Part shown: positions 17,545-25,858 of the stretch, piece after piece
Numbering within the stretch: position 1 is the stretch's first letter
Layout of the letters: each line of letters starts with the position of its first letter
Assembly (NCBI RefSeq): GCF_023703375.1
Contig: NZ_JAMQGO010000002.1
Coordinates: 186,001 to 250,000, forward strand
Direction of reading: 5' to 3'
Origin: Lutimaribacter degradans
Lineage (GTDB): Bacteria; Pseudomonadota; Alphaproteobacteria; Rhodobacterales; Rhodobacteraceae
DNA: 64,000 bases
Translations under genes and position numbers: made by a program
The notes under the pieces: model-generated
The model's input: only the letters and a program-made list of their open reading frames with translations
Told to the model about the DNA's origin: nothing
The model's database searches: none

Positions 17545-17952
17545 TCAGTCAAGCGTATCGAAATATTTTTTCGCAACCGCTTCCGGTGTCTCGCCGGTTT
17601 GCGCAGCTTGCGCGGCTACGAAACCTATGATCTTCGCAAGTTTGACGATTGGCAGGTTTGTCTGCCGTGTTTGATCTTCGACTAGTACGGCCATTGAGCA
17701 TTGCTCGGATAGTTCCGGATCGTCCGTCTTATGAATGCCGCCCTTACCGGTTAGCAGCCATTCAAGCGTGATGTTGAACGCTTCACTTATCTTGACTGCA
17801 GCTAGAGCCGGAAGTTCGCGCTTTTCTTGTTCGTAGTACTTGTAGGTCCGGTCCGACACATCGATCGCGGCGGCCATAACGGGCTGCGTAAGATCATTGA
17901 TCTTGCGGATTTCTCTCAAGCGAAGGCCGATTCCAGACAGGTCTGTTGACAA
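17545..17952 (-). CDS. XRE-family (cI-like) transcriptional regulator
   Basis: The 135-residue protein has an N-terminal XRE helix-turn-helix (about 6-65) with LREIRKINDLTQPVMAAAIDVSD and YEQEKRELP, then a short helical C-terminal region. No in-frame ATG is suitable. The TTG at 17952 overlaps an AAAGTGCA half-site, as expected for self-repression. It is first in the minus-strand operon running to the restriction-like gene and is divergent from xis/int. Confidence 0.82.
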   Translation of the reverse strand: MSTDLSGIGLRLREIRKINDLTQPVMAAAIDVSDRTYKYYEQEKRELPALAAVKISEAFNITLEWLLTGKGGIHKTDDPELSEQCSMAVLVEDQTRQTNLPIVKLAKIIGFVAAQAAQTGETPEAVAKKYFDTLD

Positions 17953-17993
17953 AGTGCATCCTGGGTCATTAAAAGTGCATATAGCTGCACTTT
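17946..17993. promoter_or_regulatory. Divergent control region with three AAAGTGCA half-sites
   Basis: AAAGTGCA (17972-17979) and TGCACTTT (17986-17993) form an exact palindrome with a 6-bp spacer. A third direct half-site is at 17951-17958, over the XRE start codon. On the plus strand TTGACA (17946-17951), 17 bp and TTAAAA (17969-17974) make a good promoter for xis/int that both half-site groups would block. Confidence 0.7.
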
Positions 17994-18061
17994 ATGTGGG
18001 CAAGCAGCGATTCTGTTCACTCTTGCAGGATTTTGAGTAATTTCCAACTGGAAGGCGAAGC

Positions 18062-18406
18062 ATGGAAAAGCATCTCGAAACACCCAAGGAACTCGCAGAA
18101 CGCATTGGCATTCCGGTGTCCAACGTGCGCTACCTGATCCGAGAGGACATGCTGGACCACATTTACACGGCCCCAGGGCGCCGCAACCCCAAGATCCCAC
18201 AGGGCGCCTGGGAGCGGTACGTTGACAATTTCACGGTGAAGGCATGCCCAGAAAACCATTCCCGCCGCGTCTCGAGCGCGACCGCAAACGTCCGTCCGAG
18301 GGCAACTGGTATATCTACTGGACCGAAGGGGGACGCAGCCGCGAGCACTCGACTGGCACTGGGGATCGCAACCAGGCTGAACTCTACTTCGCAGAATGGA
18401 AGCTGA
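18062..18406 (+). CDS. Excisionase-like DNA-binding protein
   Basis: The first 60 residues (TPKELAERIGIPVSNVRYLI near the start, then a basic GRRNPKIP) form a MerR/Xis-type winged helix with a typical insert for the second recognition element. The frame stays open to 18406, overlapping the integrase by 163 bp. The last 50 residues look like read-through of integrase DNA with no domain. A GGAAGGCG ribosome site precedes the ATG. Excision control is inferred from its place beside int. Confidence 0.65.
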   Translation: MEKHLETPKELAERIGIPVSNVRYLIREDMLDHIYTAPGRRNPKIPQGAWERYVDNFTVKACPENHSRRVSSATANVRPRATGISTGPKGDAAASTRLALGIATRLNSTSQNGS

Positions 18407-19338
18407 GGCGCTTCAGGCCTGAGCGTGCGGTCGAGCCGCACGAATTCTATGTTGCCGACGCGATTTCGCACTACCTGGCGAAGCGGCTTGATGATGTCAC
18501 CGACCCGGAGCGCCTGGCCAATGCAGCCCGGCCGATCATTCGCTTTTTCGATGGCTATTCGGTAGGAGATATCAACGACGTGCTCATAAAGGAGTACTGC
18601 CAGAAACGGCGTGACAGCCGTGCGGACAAGGGACTCAAGGACGGCACTCTGAGGCGAGAACTCAGTCTGTTGTCGACAGCCATTCGCCGAGCCGAAGAAG
18701 ATCAGCTGATCACGCGAAAGATCGCGGTGCGGCTTCCTCCAAAGCCTGAGGGTCGTATACGCTTTCTGACCTGCGATGAAGCGATAAGGCTCATACAGGC
18801 TTCGCGAAGCATTAACGCTTCGCCGGAGAACGGCGTGCCGACAGAGACCAAGACCGAACACCTGACACTGTTTCTCAGGATCGGCCTGCTGACTGGCCAG
18901 CGGAAAGAGGCGATCCTATCCTTGCGCTGGTCGGACATCGATTTTCACAGCAACATCATCTACTGGAACCCGGTCGGTCGCCGACGGACCAAGAAGGAGC
19001 GCCCCAGCTCGAGGTTGCCTGCGCGCCTGAGAAAATACCTGTTGCGCAGGCGCAGGCGATTTCCGGAAGACGAGTTCGTCGTCACGCATCGCGGAAAGTC
19101 TCTGCAGAACATAAAGCGCGCGTTTCGAACTGCTGTTGTGGAGGCTGGCCTCGAGACCGAGGGAGACAGCAAGGTCGTTCCGCATACTCTCCGACATACC
19201 TGCGCGACCTGGCTCATGCAAAAGGGCGCGCCCAAGTGGGACGCCTGCGGCTTTCTCGGGATGACGCTCGAGACGCTCGAAAAGAACTATGGGCATCACC
19301 ACCCGGACCACCAGCGAGGGGCGGCAGATGCAATCTGA
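18244..19338 (+). CDS. int: Tyrosine recombinase/integrase
   Basis: The 364-residue protein has an N-terminal arm-type region, a SAM-like core-binding domain (about 70-165) and a catalytic domain with R220 (GLLTGQRKEAI), HTLRH (H314, R317) and nucleophile Y349 in NYGHHHPDH. It has the form common to alphaproteobacterial prophage and island integrases. It lies about 100 bp from the right attachment repeat and presumably catalyses integration into tRNA-Pro. Confidence 0.93.
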   Translation: MPRKPFPPRLERDRKRPSEGNWYIYWTEGGRSREHSTGTGDRNQAELYFAEWKLRRFRPERAVEPHEFYVADAISHYLAKRLDDVTDPERLANAARPIIRFFDGYSVGDINDVLIKEYCQKRRDSRADKGLKDGTLRRELSLLSTAIRRAEEDQLITRKIAVRLPPKPEGRIRFLTCDEAIRLIQASRSINASPENGVPTETKTEHLTLFLRIGLLTGQRKEAILSLRWSDIDFHSNIIYWNPVGRRRTKKERPSSRLPARLRKYLLRRRRRFPEDEFVVTHRGKSLQNIKRAFRTAVVEAGLETEGDSKVVPHTLRHTCATWLMQKGAPKWDACGFLGMTLETLEKNYGHHHPDHQRGAADAI

Positions 19339-19394
19339 TGTCCGGATCATTTCCGGAAATAGATCGACACAAAGCGGAAAAAAGGAGCAGCAAT

Positions 19395-19667
19395 ATGAGT
19401 ACGTACTACAATGATTACAGCAGGTTAGCCTCAGGCCCGATCCTTCGGGAGGCAGGGGCCGGAGGTTCGAATCCTCTCACTCCGACCAATAGACCAAGGC
19501 GCCCACGGGCGCCTTTGGTGTTTCATCACCGACGAACACCAACGGCAATGCCCCCGGACCCCGCACGGGTTTGCCCTGCCCCTTGTCGCAACACCGCAAT
19601 TCCACCCCACGCTCTACAGGTCGGGATATCCACCCCTGGTGGCGTCTTGCACGCCTGGGCAGCTTGA
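19395..19667 (+). CDS. Small ORF that starts in the element and crosses attR
   Basis: A strong AGGAG site precedes ATG 19395. The 90-codon frame runs through the attachment repeat into chromosomal DNA. The first 16 residues (MSTYYNDYSRLASGPI) are element-specific; the rest is Pro/Arg-rich and looks noncoding. In the excised circle the same start would read into the element's left end instead. It may be expressed, but function is unknown. Confidence 0.3.
   Translation: MSTYYNDYSRLASGPILREAGAGGSNPLTPTNRPRRPRAPLVFHHRRTPTAMPPDPARVCPAPCRNTAIPPHALQVGISTPGGVLHAWAA
19443..19491 (+). repeat. Right attachment repeat (attR), tRNA-Pro 3' fragment
   Basis: This is the second copy of the 49-bp repeat and includes the tRNA-Pro 3' half. 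It has no 5' half, so it is not a functional tRNA gene. The tRNA's original terminator follows directly. Confidence 0.93.
19493..19519 (+). terminator. Displaced tRNA-Pro terminator
   Basis: AAGGCGCC-CACG-GGCGCCTT forms a perfect 8-bp stem, extended by CC/GG pairs and followed by TGGTGTTT. It lies directly after attR, where the tRNA gene ended before the element inserted. Confidence 0.65.
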
Positions 19668-19772
19668 CCGGCTTCCACGCCATGATCGGAAAATTTCAAG
19701 CCGCCGATATCAAACACGTGCAAGGGCGCCGTGATTCGTGTAAGTTTAAAGTGACAAAGGGAGGTCTAAATC

Positions 19773-20066
19773 ATGTCAGGTGCGCTAAACACTTTGCTGG
19801 TAGACTTTCGATATCGTCAGCGCGTTCGCCATGCGATGTTCGATCATATGGGAATCGATATTCCCGAAGAGGATGCGAAAAGGCTATTTGAACATCTGCG
19901 TGCGGCGATGTTGGCCTGCAATCGTTGCCAGGCACCTGAAACCTGCATCAACTGGATCAACGGCGGGCATCGCGGAGCACCACACTTTTGCAAGGCACAT
20001 ACAGCACTGATGGTGCTGCAACGGGCCACGGGCCAGGCATCGGCGGCGCGTCACGCGGCGGAATGA
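19773..20066 (+). CDS. DUF6455 family protein
   Basis: The 97-residue protein has the Cys-rich core of DUF6455 (CNRCQAPETCINWI near residues 50-63, C-x2-C-x5-C), HxC later and an amphipathic N-terminus. Its function is unknown; the Cys cluster could bind metal. A strong GGGAGG ribosome site precedes the ATG. A paralogue is at 23968-24231. Confidence 0.8.
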   Translation: MSGALNTLLVDFRYRQRVRHAMFDHMGIDIPEEDAKRLFEHLRAAMLACNRCQAPETCINWINGGHRGAPHFCKAHTALMVLQRATGQASAARHAAE

Positions 20067-20207
20067 CACTGCCGGGCTTCGTGGAAATACCCGCACGGGC
20101 CAAGATGCATTCCGCCCATAGCTGACCCAGATCAAGGCACTTCAATTGCGATATCGTTAATGTACCTTTCAAGGGAATAGGCCCCTTGATTTGAGTGAGG
20201 TTTATCA

Positions 20208-20393
20208 ATGCTGCGTCTTGCATCCATTCTTTATTCGCTGATCAGCACGTCGCTGGCTGGCAGTTTCATTGTCGTGGCACTGGTCACCGGCTACACGACG
20301 CTGATGCCAATCATCTATGCTGCCGCGGCCGGTTTCGTGTTGGCGTTGCCTGTCTCTTGGGCGGTGTCAAAACAGCTTTACGACGACTCCTGA
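20208..20393 (+). CDS. Small two-helix membrane protein
   Basis: The 61-residue product has two hydrophobic helices (about 5-27 and 30-53). A hairpin, TCAAGGG/CCCTTGA at 20169-20189, and a GAGTGAGG ribosome site lie upstream. Similar roseobacter proteins are sometimes labelled CTP synthetase, which has no basis in this sequence. Confidence 0.7.
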   Translation: MLRLASILYSLISTSLAGSFIVVALVTGYTTLMPIIYAAAAGFVLALPVSWAVSKQLYDDS

Positions 20394-20472
20394 CTGCCGG
20401 TCTGATTGGCCAGCGCAGTGTCGCCCCGGGCAGGAACCGGGCGGTGCGTGCCGGTGCCAACGTGGCCGTGCC

Positions 20473-21234
20473 TCAGGCCAGCATATCCAGGTAGTGGCGC
20501 ACTGCCGCTTCGAACTCGCGCGGTTTTTCTGCGTGCAGCCAATGGCCCGTACCGGGAATCTTGGCGAATTGCGCCTTGGGAAACAGGCGCTTGATTTCCG
20601 ACCGATACTCGGGCGTCACGTAATGCGACTCCGCCCCGGACAGAAACAGCACCGGCCCGTCGAATTGCGTTTCGAATGACGGGAAAGACAGGATCTTCGG
20701 CATGTCGCGGGCCAGAACATCAAGGTTCAACCGCCAGCGCCGCCCTTGCACATCCAGCGACTGCAGGAAAAACGCGCGCAATTGCGGATCGTCGATCGCT
20801 TCGAGCTGGGCCAAGGCGTCCGATCGTTTTTCAACGCGGCTCAGGTCGACCGATTTCATCGCCTCGATGAATTGGGTCTGCGCATGGTCATAGCTCACCG
20901 GCGCGATATCGGCCACGATCAGGCGGCGCAGGTTTTCCGGGTGCGACAGCGCCAAGGCCATGGACGCCTTGCCCCCCATCGAGTGGCCAAGAACATCCCA
21001 GGTGCCGCCCAGGTGCTCGATCACCTCGGCCAGATCGCTTGCCATCTCGGGGTAACCGTGGCTGTCGAACCAGGGGCTGTCACCGTGGTTGCGCATATCC
21101 ACCGCCACGACCTGCCGCGTATCGGACAGGCGCTTGGAGATAACACCCCAGTTTCGCGCCGATCCGTAAAGCCCGTGTGCGATCAACAGGCCGGGGCCGC
21201 CCTGCCCTTCGCCGTGCCGGATGTAATTCAGCAT
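20473..21234 (-). CDS. Alpha/beta hydrolase (YbfF/esterase-like)
   Basis: The 253-residue protein is an alpha/beta hydrolase with a HGLYGSARNW oxyanion region, a GHSMGG nucleophile elbow (Ser near residue 91) and a C-terminal GTGHWLH catalytic His. It resembles the YbfF acyl-CoA/ester hydrolase group. ATG 21234 is chosen because AAAGGGGG lies just upstream. The substrate is not known. Confidence 0.87.
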   Translation of the reverse strand: MLNYIRHGEGQGGPGLLIAHGLYGSARNWGVISKRLSDTRQVVAVDMRNHGDSPWFDSHGYPEMASDLAEVIEHLGGTWDVLGHSMGGKASMALALSHPENLRRLIVADIAPVSYDHAQTQFIEAMKSVDLSRVEKRSDALAQLEAIDDPQLRAFFLQSLDVQGRRWRLNLDVLARDMPKILSFPSFETQFDGPVLFLSGAESHYVTPEYRSEIKRLFPKAQFAKIPGTGHWLHAEKPREFEAAVRHYLDMLA

Positions 21235-21297
21235 GTCGCCCCCTTTCGCATTTGACCCCACCGCAAGCGCGCCCTAGCCTGCGCGGCGGAGAGACCG

Positions 21298-21669
21298 ATG
21301 GATTCCCAGGAATTGGCGCGCAAGACCGCGCATTTGAACACCTTGCTGGAGCAAAAGCTGGGCCTGCGCAAGGGCGGGCTGGCCGCCCGTGCCAACCGCG
21401 CGGGGCGCGATCTGCCGGCCTGGGTGCGGCGCAATCTGCAACAATTGGCCGAGGCCGAGACGATGGCCAGCCACCCCAAGCTGGCGCGGATGCTGGACGG
21501 GCAGGCGCTGGAAAAGGCCTATACCGCTGCCGCCGCGCACCTGGCTGACATCGACCCGCGCGAAAGACGCAAGGACCGGCTGTTGGGGCTGCTGGGCGGG
21601 CTGGCGTTCAACATGCTGCTGTTTGCGGCATTGGTGCTGGCGCTTTTGCGCTGGCAAGGTTTCATCTGA
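21298..21669 (+). CDS. Hypothetical protein with C-terminal membrane anchor
   Basis: The 123-residue product is charged and helical over residues 1-95 and has one hydrophobic helix near the C-terminus (about 97-117), a tail-anchor pattern. No family is recognised. It is convergent with nadK, three bases apart. Confidence 0.65.
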   Translation: MDSQELARKTAHLNTLLEQKLGLRKGGLAARANRAGRDLPAWVRRNLQQLAEAETMASHPKLARMLDGQALEKAYTAAAAHLADIDPRERRKDRLLGLLGGLAFNMLLFAALVLALLRWQGFI

Positions 21670-21672
21670 CAA

Positions 21673-22434
21673 TCAGACGAATTGTTCGCGGATCAGCCGC
21701 TCTTCCAAGCCGTGGCCCGGATCGAACAGGATACGATGCACCACGTCGGGCGCGCTGTTGATCTCCACCGAAACCACATCACGCACCGAACGGGAATCGG
21801 CATCCGCCATGACGGGGCGTTTGTCGGGCTCGGTCACGTCGATGCGCACATGAGCCTTCTTGGGCAGCAGCGCCCCGCGCCAGCGGCGCGGGCGAAACGG
21901 CGCGATTGCAGTCAGCGCCAGAACATCCGACCCGATGGGCAGGATCGGCCCGTGCGCGGAATAATTGTAAGCCGTCGATCCCGCGGGCGTCGATACCAGC
22001 GCGCCATCGCAGACCAGTTCCTCCATCCGCAGCCGGTCATCGACCGTGATCTTCAACTTGGCGGCCTGCGGCCCTTGCCGCAGCAGCGACACCTCGTTGA
22101 TGGCCAGCGCCTCGTGCAGGGATCCGTCCATGCACGTCGCGCGCATGCGCAGCGGGTTCAGGGCCTCTTCCTGGGCGTCTTGCAGGCGCTCCATCAGATC
22201 GGTTTCGTGATAGGCGTTCATGAGAAACCCCACGGTGCCCCGGTTCATTCCGTAAACCGGCGCGTCCAACCCTTGTGTCCGGTGCAAGGTCTGCAACATG
22301 AAACCGTCGCCCCCCAGCGCCACGATAACGTCGGCGCGTTCCTCGGGGGCGTCGCCATAGCGCGCGACCAGCGCGGCACGCGCGGCTTGCGCGGTGGGCG
22401 CATCGCTGGCGGTAAAGGCGATGGCAAGCGGCAT
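21673..22434 (-). CDS. nadK: NAD kinase
   Basis: The 253-residue enzyme phosphorylates NAD to NADP. GGDGFMLQ (about 41-48), NRGTVGFLMN and the glycine-rich STPAGSTAYNYSAHGPI segment are diagnostic. The frame stays open far upstream under glyA, but homology starts at MPLAIAFTAS, so ATG 22434 is used. It is divergent from glyA. Confidence 0.95.
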   Translation of the reverse strand: MPLAIAFTASDAPTAQAARAALVARYGDAPEERADVIVALGGDGFMLQTLHRTQGLDAPVYGMNRGTVGFLMNAYHETDLMERLQDAQEEALNPLRMRATCMDGSLHEALAINEVSLLRQGPQAAKLKITVDDRLRMEELVCDGALVSTPAGSTAYNYSAHGPILPIGSDVLALTAIAPFRPRRWRGALLPKKAHVRIDVTEPDKRPVMADADSRSVRDVVSVEINSAPDVVHRILFDPGHGLEERLIREQFV

Positions 22435-22620
22435 GGCTGGGTTATCCTGTTTCCGAAGGGCGAATTTTGCCCCCGACAGAACCACAACTTGCCCAAACGC
22501 ACCAGCCCCGCCGCGCGGACGCAGCACTGCGTCGCTTTCGACCCTTCCAGCCGCGCCCGCTTTCCAGTAGGACCAATGCCAAAACCATCCCCTTGTTCTG
22601 ACCCGAAAACGGAGCCCTAG

Positions 22621-23904
22621 ATGTCTGACACCGGTTTCTTCACCGAAAGCCTTTCCTCGCGCGACCCCGAGCTTTTCCAGTCGATCACCGACGAGCTGGG
22701 GCGCCAGCGCCACGAGATCGAGCTGATCGCCTCTGAAAACATCGTGAGCGCCGCCGTGATGGAGGCGCAGGGTTCGGTGATGACGAACAAGTATGCCGAA
22801 GGCTATCCCGGGCGGCGCTACTATGGCGGCTGCCAGTTCGTCGACGTGGCCGAAAACCTGGCCATCGACCGCGCGAAAGAGCTGTTCGGTTGTGAATTCG
22901 CAAATGTGCAACCCAACTCGGGCAGCCAGGCCAACCAGGGCGTCTTTACCGCGCTGCTGCAACCGGGCGACACCATCCTGGGGATGAGCCTGGATGCCGG
23001 TGGCCACCTGACACATGGCGCCAAGCCCAACCAGTCGGGCAAGTGGTTCAACGCCGTGCAATATGGCGTGCGCCAACAAGACAGCCAGATCGATTACGAG
23101 CAGATCGCCGCACTGGCAGCCGAGCACAAACCCAAGATGATCATCGCCGGCGGCTCGGCCATCCCGCGCCATATCGACTTTGCCCGCATCCGCGAGATCG
23201 CCGACAGCATCGACGCATGGGTTCTTGCCGATGTGGCGCATTTCGCGGGCCTGATCGCGGCGGGCGTCTACCCCGACCCGTTCCCGCATGCCCATGTTGT
23301 CACCACCACCACTCACAAGACCCTGCGCGGCCCGCGCGGTGGCATGATCCTGACCAACGACGAGGCGCTGGCCAAGAAGTTCAACAGCGCCATCTTCCCC
23401 GGTATCCAGGGCGGCCCGCTGATGCATGTGATCGCCGCCAAGGCCGTGGCCTTTGGCGAGGCGCTACGCCCCGGATTCAAGACCTACCAGCAACAGGTGG
23501 TCAAGAACGCCCAGGCGCTGGCCGACGAGCTGATGAAGGGTGGGCTGGATATCGTGACCGGCGGCACCGATTGCCACGTGATGCTGGTCGACCTGCGGCC
23601 CAAGGGCGTCAAGGGCAACGCGACCGAAGCCGCGCTGGAACGTGCGCATATCACCTGCAACAAGAACGGCATTCCGTTCGACCCGGAAAAGCCCACCGTG
23701 ACCAGCGGCGTGCGCCTCGGAACCCCCGCCGGCACGACCCGCGGTTTCGGCGAGGAAGAGTTCCGCCAGGTCGGGCGCTGGATCGTGGAAGTGGTCGATG
23801 GGCTGGCGGCCAACGGTGAAGAAGGCAACGCTGCCGTCGAGGCCAAGGTCAAGGCCGAGGTCGAGGCGCTGTGCCGGAATTTCCCGATCTACCCCAACCT
23901 CTGA
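22621..23904 (+). CDS. glyA: Serine hydroxymethyltransferase
   Basis: GlyA interconverts serine and glycine with tetrahydrofolate. The 427-residue protein has [12 protein letters not shown], the [17 protein letters not shown] segment with the PLP lysine, and the family N-terminus ([19 protein letters not shown]). Its length is normal. A GC-rich hairpin terminates it. Confidence 0.97.
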   Translation: MSDTGFFTESLSSRDPELFQSITDELGRQRHEIELIASENIVSAAVMEAQGSVMTNKYAEGYPGRRYYGGCQFVDVAENLAIDRAKELFGCEFANVQPNSGSQANQGVFTALLQPGDTILGMSLDAGGHLTHGAKPNQSGKWFNAVQYGVRQQDSQIDYEQIAALAAEHKPKMIIAGGSAIPRHIDFARIREIADSIDAWVLADVAHFAGLIAAGVYPDPFPHAHVVTTTTHKTLRGPRGGMILTNDEALAKKFNSAIFPGIQGGPLMHVIAAKAVAFGEALRPGFKTYQQQVVKNAQALADELMKGGLDIVTGGTDCHVMLVDLRPKGVKGNATEAALERAHITCNKNGIPFDPEKPTVTSGVRLGTPAGTTRGFGEEEFRQVGRWIVEVVDGLAANGEEGNAAVEAKVKAEVEALCRNFPIYPNL

Positions 23905-23910
23905 CATCGC

Positions 23911-23936
23911 TCGGCGCGCGTTATAGTGCGCGCCGA
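23911..23936 (+). terminator. Hairpin downstream of glyA
   Basis: TCGGCGCGC (23911-23919) pairs exactly with GCGCGCCGA (23928-23936) around an 8-nt loop, seven bases after the glyA stop. There is no T run. Confidence 0.6.
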
Positions 23937-23967
23937 CGCCCCCTTGCCGTGATGTGGGAACGCGCGC

Positions 23968-24231
23968 TCAGTCCCCTTGGCACAGGCTGTCGAACACCGC
24001 GCGGGTTGCGCAGGCCGGGGGCACTTGGGCCGGTTCGCCCATATCTTGCGCCGCCAACCAGGATTGGCATTTTTCAGCCCATGCGCAGCCGCGACACCGC
24101 GTGATCATGGCCGTCCATTCCCCGGCTGTCAGGCGGCCTTGCCGCCGCGCGTCCGGCAGGTCGACACCGGCGGCCCGCGCCATATCCTGAACCAGCCAGA
24201 AATGCGTGATCGGATTGCCAAGATTGCGCAT
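23968..24231 (-). CDS. DUF6455 family protein
   Basis: The 87-residue protein has CRGCAWAEKCQSWL (C-x2-C-x5-C), the same core as the 19773 gene, and CATRAVF near the C-terminus. ATG 24231 has GGGAGGGG immediately upstream; an ATG-like start at 24303 would overlap the next gene. Function unknown. Confidence 0.8.
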   Translation of the reverse strand: MRNLGNPITHFWLVQDMARAAGVDLPDARRQGRLTAGEWTAMITRCRGCAWAEKCQSWLAAQDMGEPAQVPPACATRAVFDSLCQGD

Positions 24232-24299
24232 TGCCTCCCCTCCCGGTCTGAGTGTCCCGTCATACTGAGGCAAGACCCCGCGATCCGCGTTGATCCTGA

Positions 24300-24668
24300 T
24301 CAAGCGCCGTCGCTCACTCCCTCATGCTCCAGATAGGCGGCCACGCAGCTTTGCACGTGGCGAAACCTGTCACCCCCCAGATGCTTGCCGCCATACCACC
24401 GCGTCACGACCACGACCCGGTCATGCAGGCCCGCCCGCTCAAGCATGCGCAGGATGACCATCCCGGCGCCCGCCTCGCCGTCATCACCCTTCAGCGCCGT
24501 GCCATCGGCCAGCAACACCGCCCAGGTGTTATGCGTTGCCTTGGCGAATTTCTTGTTTCGCTTCAACTCTTTGAGAAAGGCCGCCACATCATCGGGCCCA
24601 CGTGCCACCCCGCCCGATACCGCGTAGCGCGAGCCGCGATCACTGACGATGTTGGGCAAGATGACCAT
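24300..24668 (-). CDS. YigZ/IMPACT family protein (short form)
   Basis: The 122-residue protein contains the UPF0029 N-terminal domain: DRGSRYAV, THNTWAVL, GDDGEAGAG and the signature RWYGGKHLGGDRF. YigZ proteins usually have about 200 residues with a second domain; this one is the first domain only. Its biochemical role is unsettled; relatives bind ribosomes or nucleic acid. Confidence 0.85.
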   Translation of the reverse strand: MVILPNIVSDRGSRYAVSGGVARGPDDVAAFLKELKRNKKFAKATHNTWAVLLADGTALKGDDGEAGAGMVILRMLERAGLHDRVVVVTRWYGGKHLGGDRFRHVQSCVAAYLEHEGVSDGA

Positions 24669-24791
24669 GGAAATGAAACTCCTGCTTCGGGTTCGAGGTG
24701 CCTTTGCCGGGCACAGCGTGCGCCCCGCATGTCATTACCTGCAATACGCCAGCGCCAAAAGGCGTGCCGCGGGCGGCCATCAAACGGCGCA

Positions 24792-25496
24792 TCAAAGGGC
24801 AGCGACGGTTTCGCGCACAACCTGGATACGCCGCGCATTGGGCGGGTGCGTGCCCAGAAAGCGGTTGCCCGGATCCGGGATGCGGGTAAAGAACTCGGCC
24901 CCGCGCAACGGGTCATATCCCGCGCGCTTGGCGATGATCGTGCCCAGGTGATCGGCTTCCAACTCGAACTCCTTGGAATAGCTGCGCGCACCCACGGCTG
25001 CGCCCAGGTCCTGCGCCGCGCGCACGCCGCGCTCATCGGCGCCCGTCAACGTGGCAAGGCCCGCGAAAATCACCGCCCCAGCAGCGGCGGCTTCGCGCTG
25101 GCGGTCAATATGGCCAGCGATATGATGTGCGGCCTCGTGCCCCATGACAAAGGCCAGCTCATCGACATTGCGCGCCTCGGCGATCAGGCCGATGGTAAAG
25201 GCGACCACCGGACGCCCCTGTGCGTCCAGCGTCTGAAACGCGTTGGGCGGCATGCCCGGCCGGTCGTCGATAACGATCTGGAAATCGCAATTGGCACCGG
25301 GCGCGACACGGCGGCATTCCTGCTCGGCCACGGGCTCGACCGTTTCGACCACATCAATGAAATTCCGCGCCGCCACCCGTGCCGCTTGCGACACCGACGC
25401 CGATGCCGGCCGTTGTTGTTCCGGCGCCGGGCCAACGGTTTGCACACATCCCGACAGGCCCATCACGGCCAAAAGGACCAACCCCAATGCGCGCAT
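24792..25496 (-). CDS. M48-family metallopeptidase lipoprotein
   Basis: The 234-residue protein starts with a lipoprotein signal (MRALGLVLLAVMGLSGC, lipobox LSGC). The zinc motif HEAAHH (near residue 120) and the downstream ELEADHLG ligand mark it as M48, related to BepA/LoiP periplasmic quality-control proteases. ATG 25496 is chosen because GGAAGGG lies upstream. Confidence 0.9.
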   Translation of the reverse strand: MRALGLVLLAVMGLSGCVQTVGPAPEQQRPASASVSQAARVAARNFIDVVETVEPVAEQECRRVAPGANCDFQIVIDDRPGMPPNAFQTLDAQGRPVVAFTIGLIAEARNVDELAFVMGHEAAHHIAGHIDRQREAAAAGAVIFAGLATLTGADERGVRAAQDLGAAVGARSYSKEFELEADHLGTIIAKRAGYDPLRGAEFFTRIPDPGNRFLGTHPPNARRIQVVRETVAAL

Positions 25497-25615
25497 TTTC
25501 ACCCTTCCAATCGCTGGCTGCATGACGCGTTCTAACACGGTCGCGCCGGGCCGCCATAGGCTTCACGCGGTGTTGAAACGCTTGCAAAGGCGAAATCCCG
25601 CCATACACTGACCCC

Positions 25616-25849
25616 ATGTTCAGTATCGAGCACGAATTCGACGCCACAGTTGTAACGCTTGTCGACGAAGGCCGCGCGCCTTTGCAGGAAGACGTGACGC
25701 TGAACGCCTTCGAGGAATGTGTGACCGTCGAACAATACGACCCCCGCACCGACAGCGTGCAAAAGATAACGCTGTCGATTACCCAGGTAAAAGACCTGGC
25801 TGCCGCGTTGAACCTGCCCGAAGGGCTCTACAGCCGCAATCGCGGGTAA
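25616..25849 (+). CDS. Conserved small hypothetical protein
   Basis: The 77-residue acidic protein has no membrane segment and no motif I can name. Its coding-like composition and a start close to an upstream divergent gene support it. It is convergent with the DUF167 gene, nine bases apart. Confidence 0.6.
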   Translation: MFSIEHEFDATVVTLVDEGRAPLQEDVTLNAFEECVTVEQYDPRTDSVQKITLSITQVKDLAAALNLPEGLYSRNRG

Positions 25850-25858
25850 GGCGACGCC

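Larger units (their letters stand above)
9347..19491. mobile_element. Integrative mobilizable element in tRNA-Pro
   Basis: About 10.1 kb lies between two 49-bp direct repeats covering the tRNA-Pro 3' end. A tyrosine integrase sits at the right end and an excisionase-like gene is beside it. Cargo comprises an HTH initiator-like gene, mobC, mobA with nested mob genes, a HicA-like pair and a restriction-like effector with methyltransferase, membrane protein and regulator. No type IV secretion genes are present, so transfer would need a helper. That makes it an IME rather than a complete ICE. Confidence 0.9.

Noticed and set aside
19443..19491. Second tRNA-Pro gene
   Set aside because: Only the 3' half is present; it is the attachment repeat.
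20208..20393. CTP synthetase label for the small membrane protein
   Set aside because: The protein is 61 residues with two membrane helices and no synthetase motif.
22435..23427. N-terminal extension of nadK under glyA
   Set aside because: The extra 331 codons are antisense to glyA; NAD kinase homology starts at 22434.
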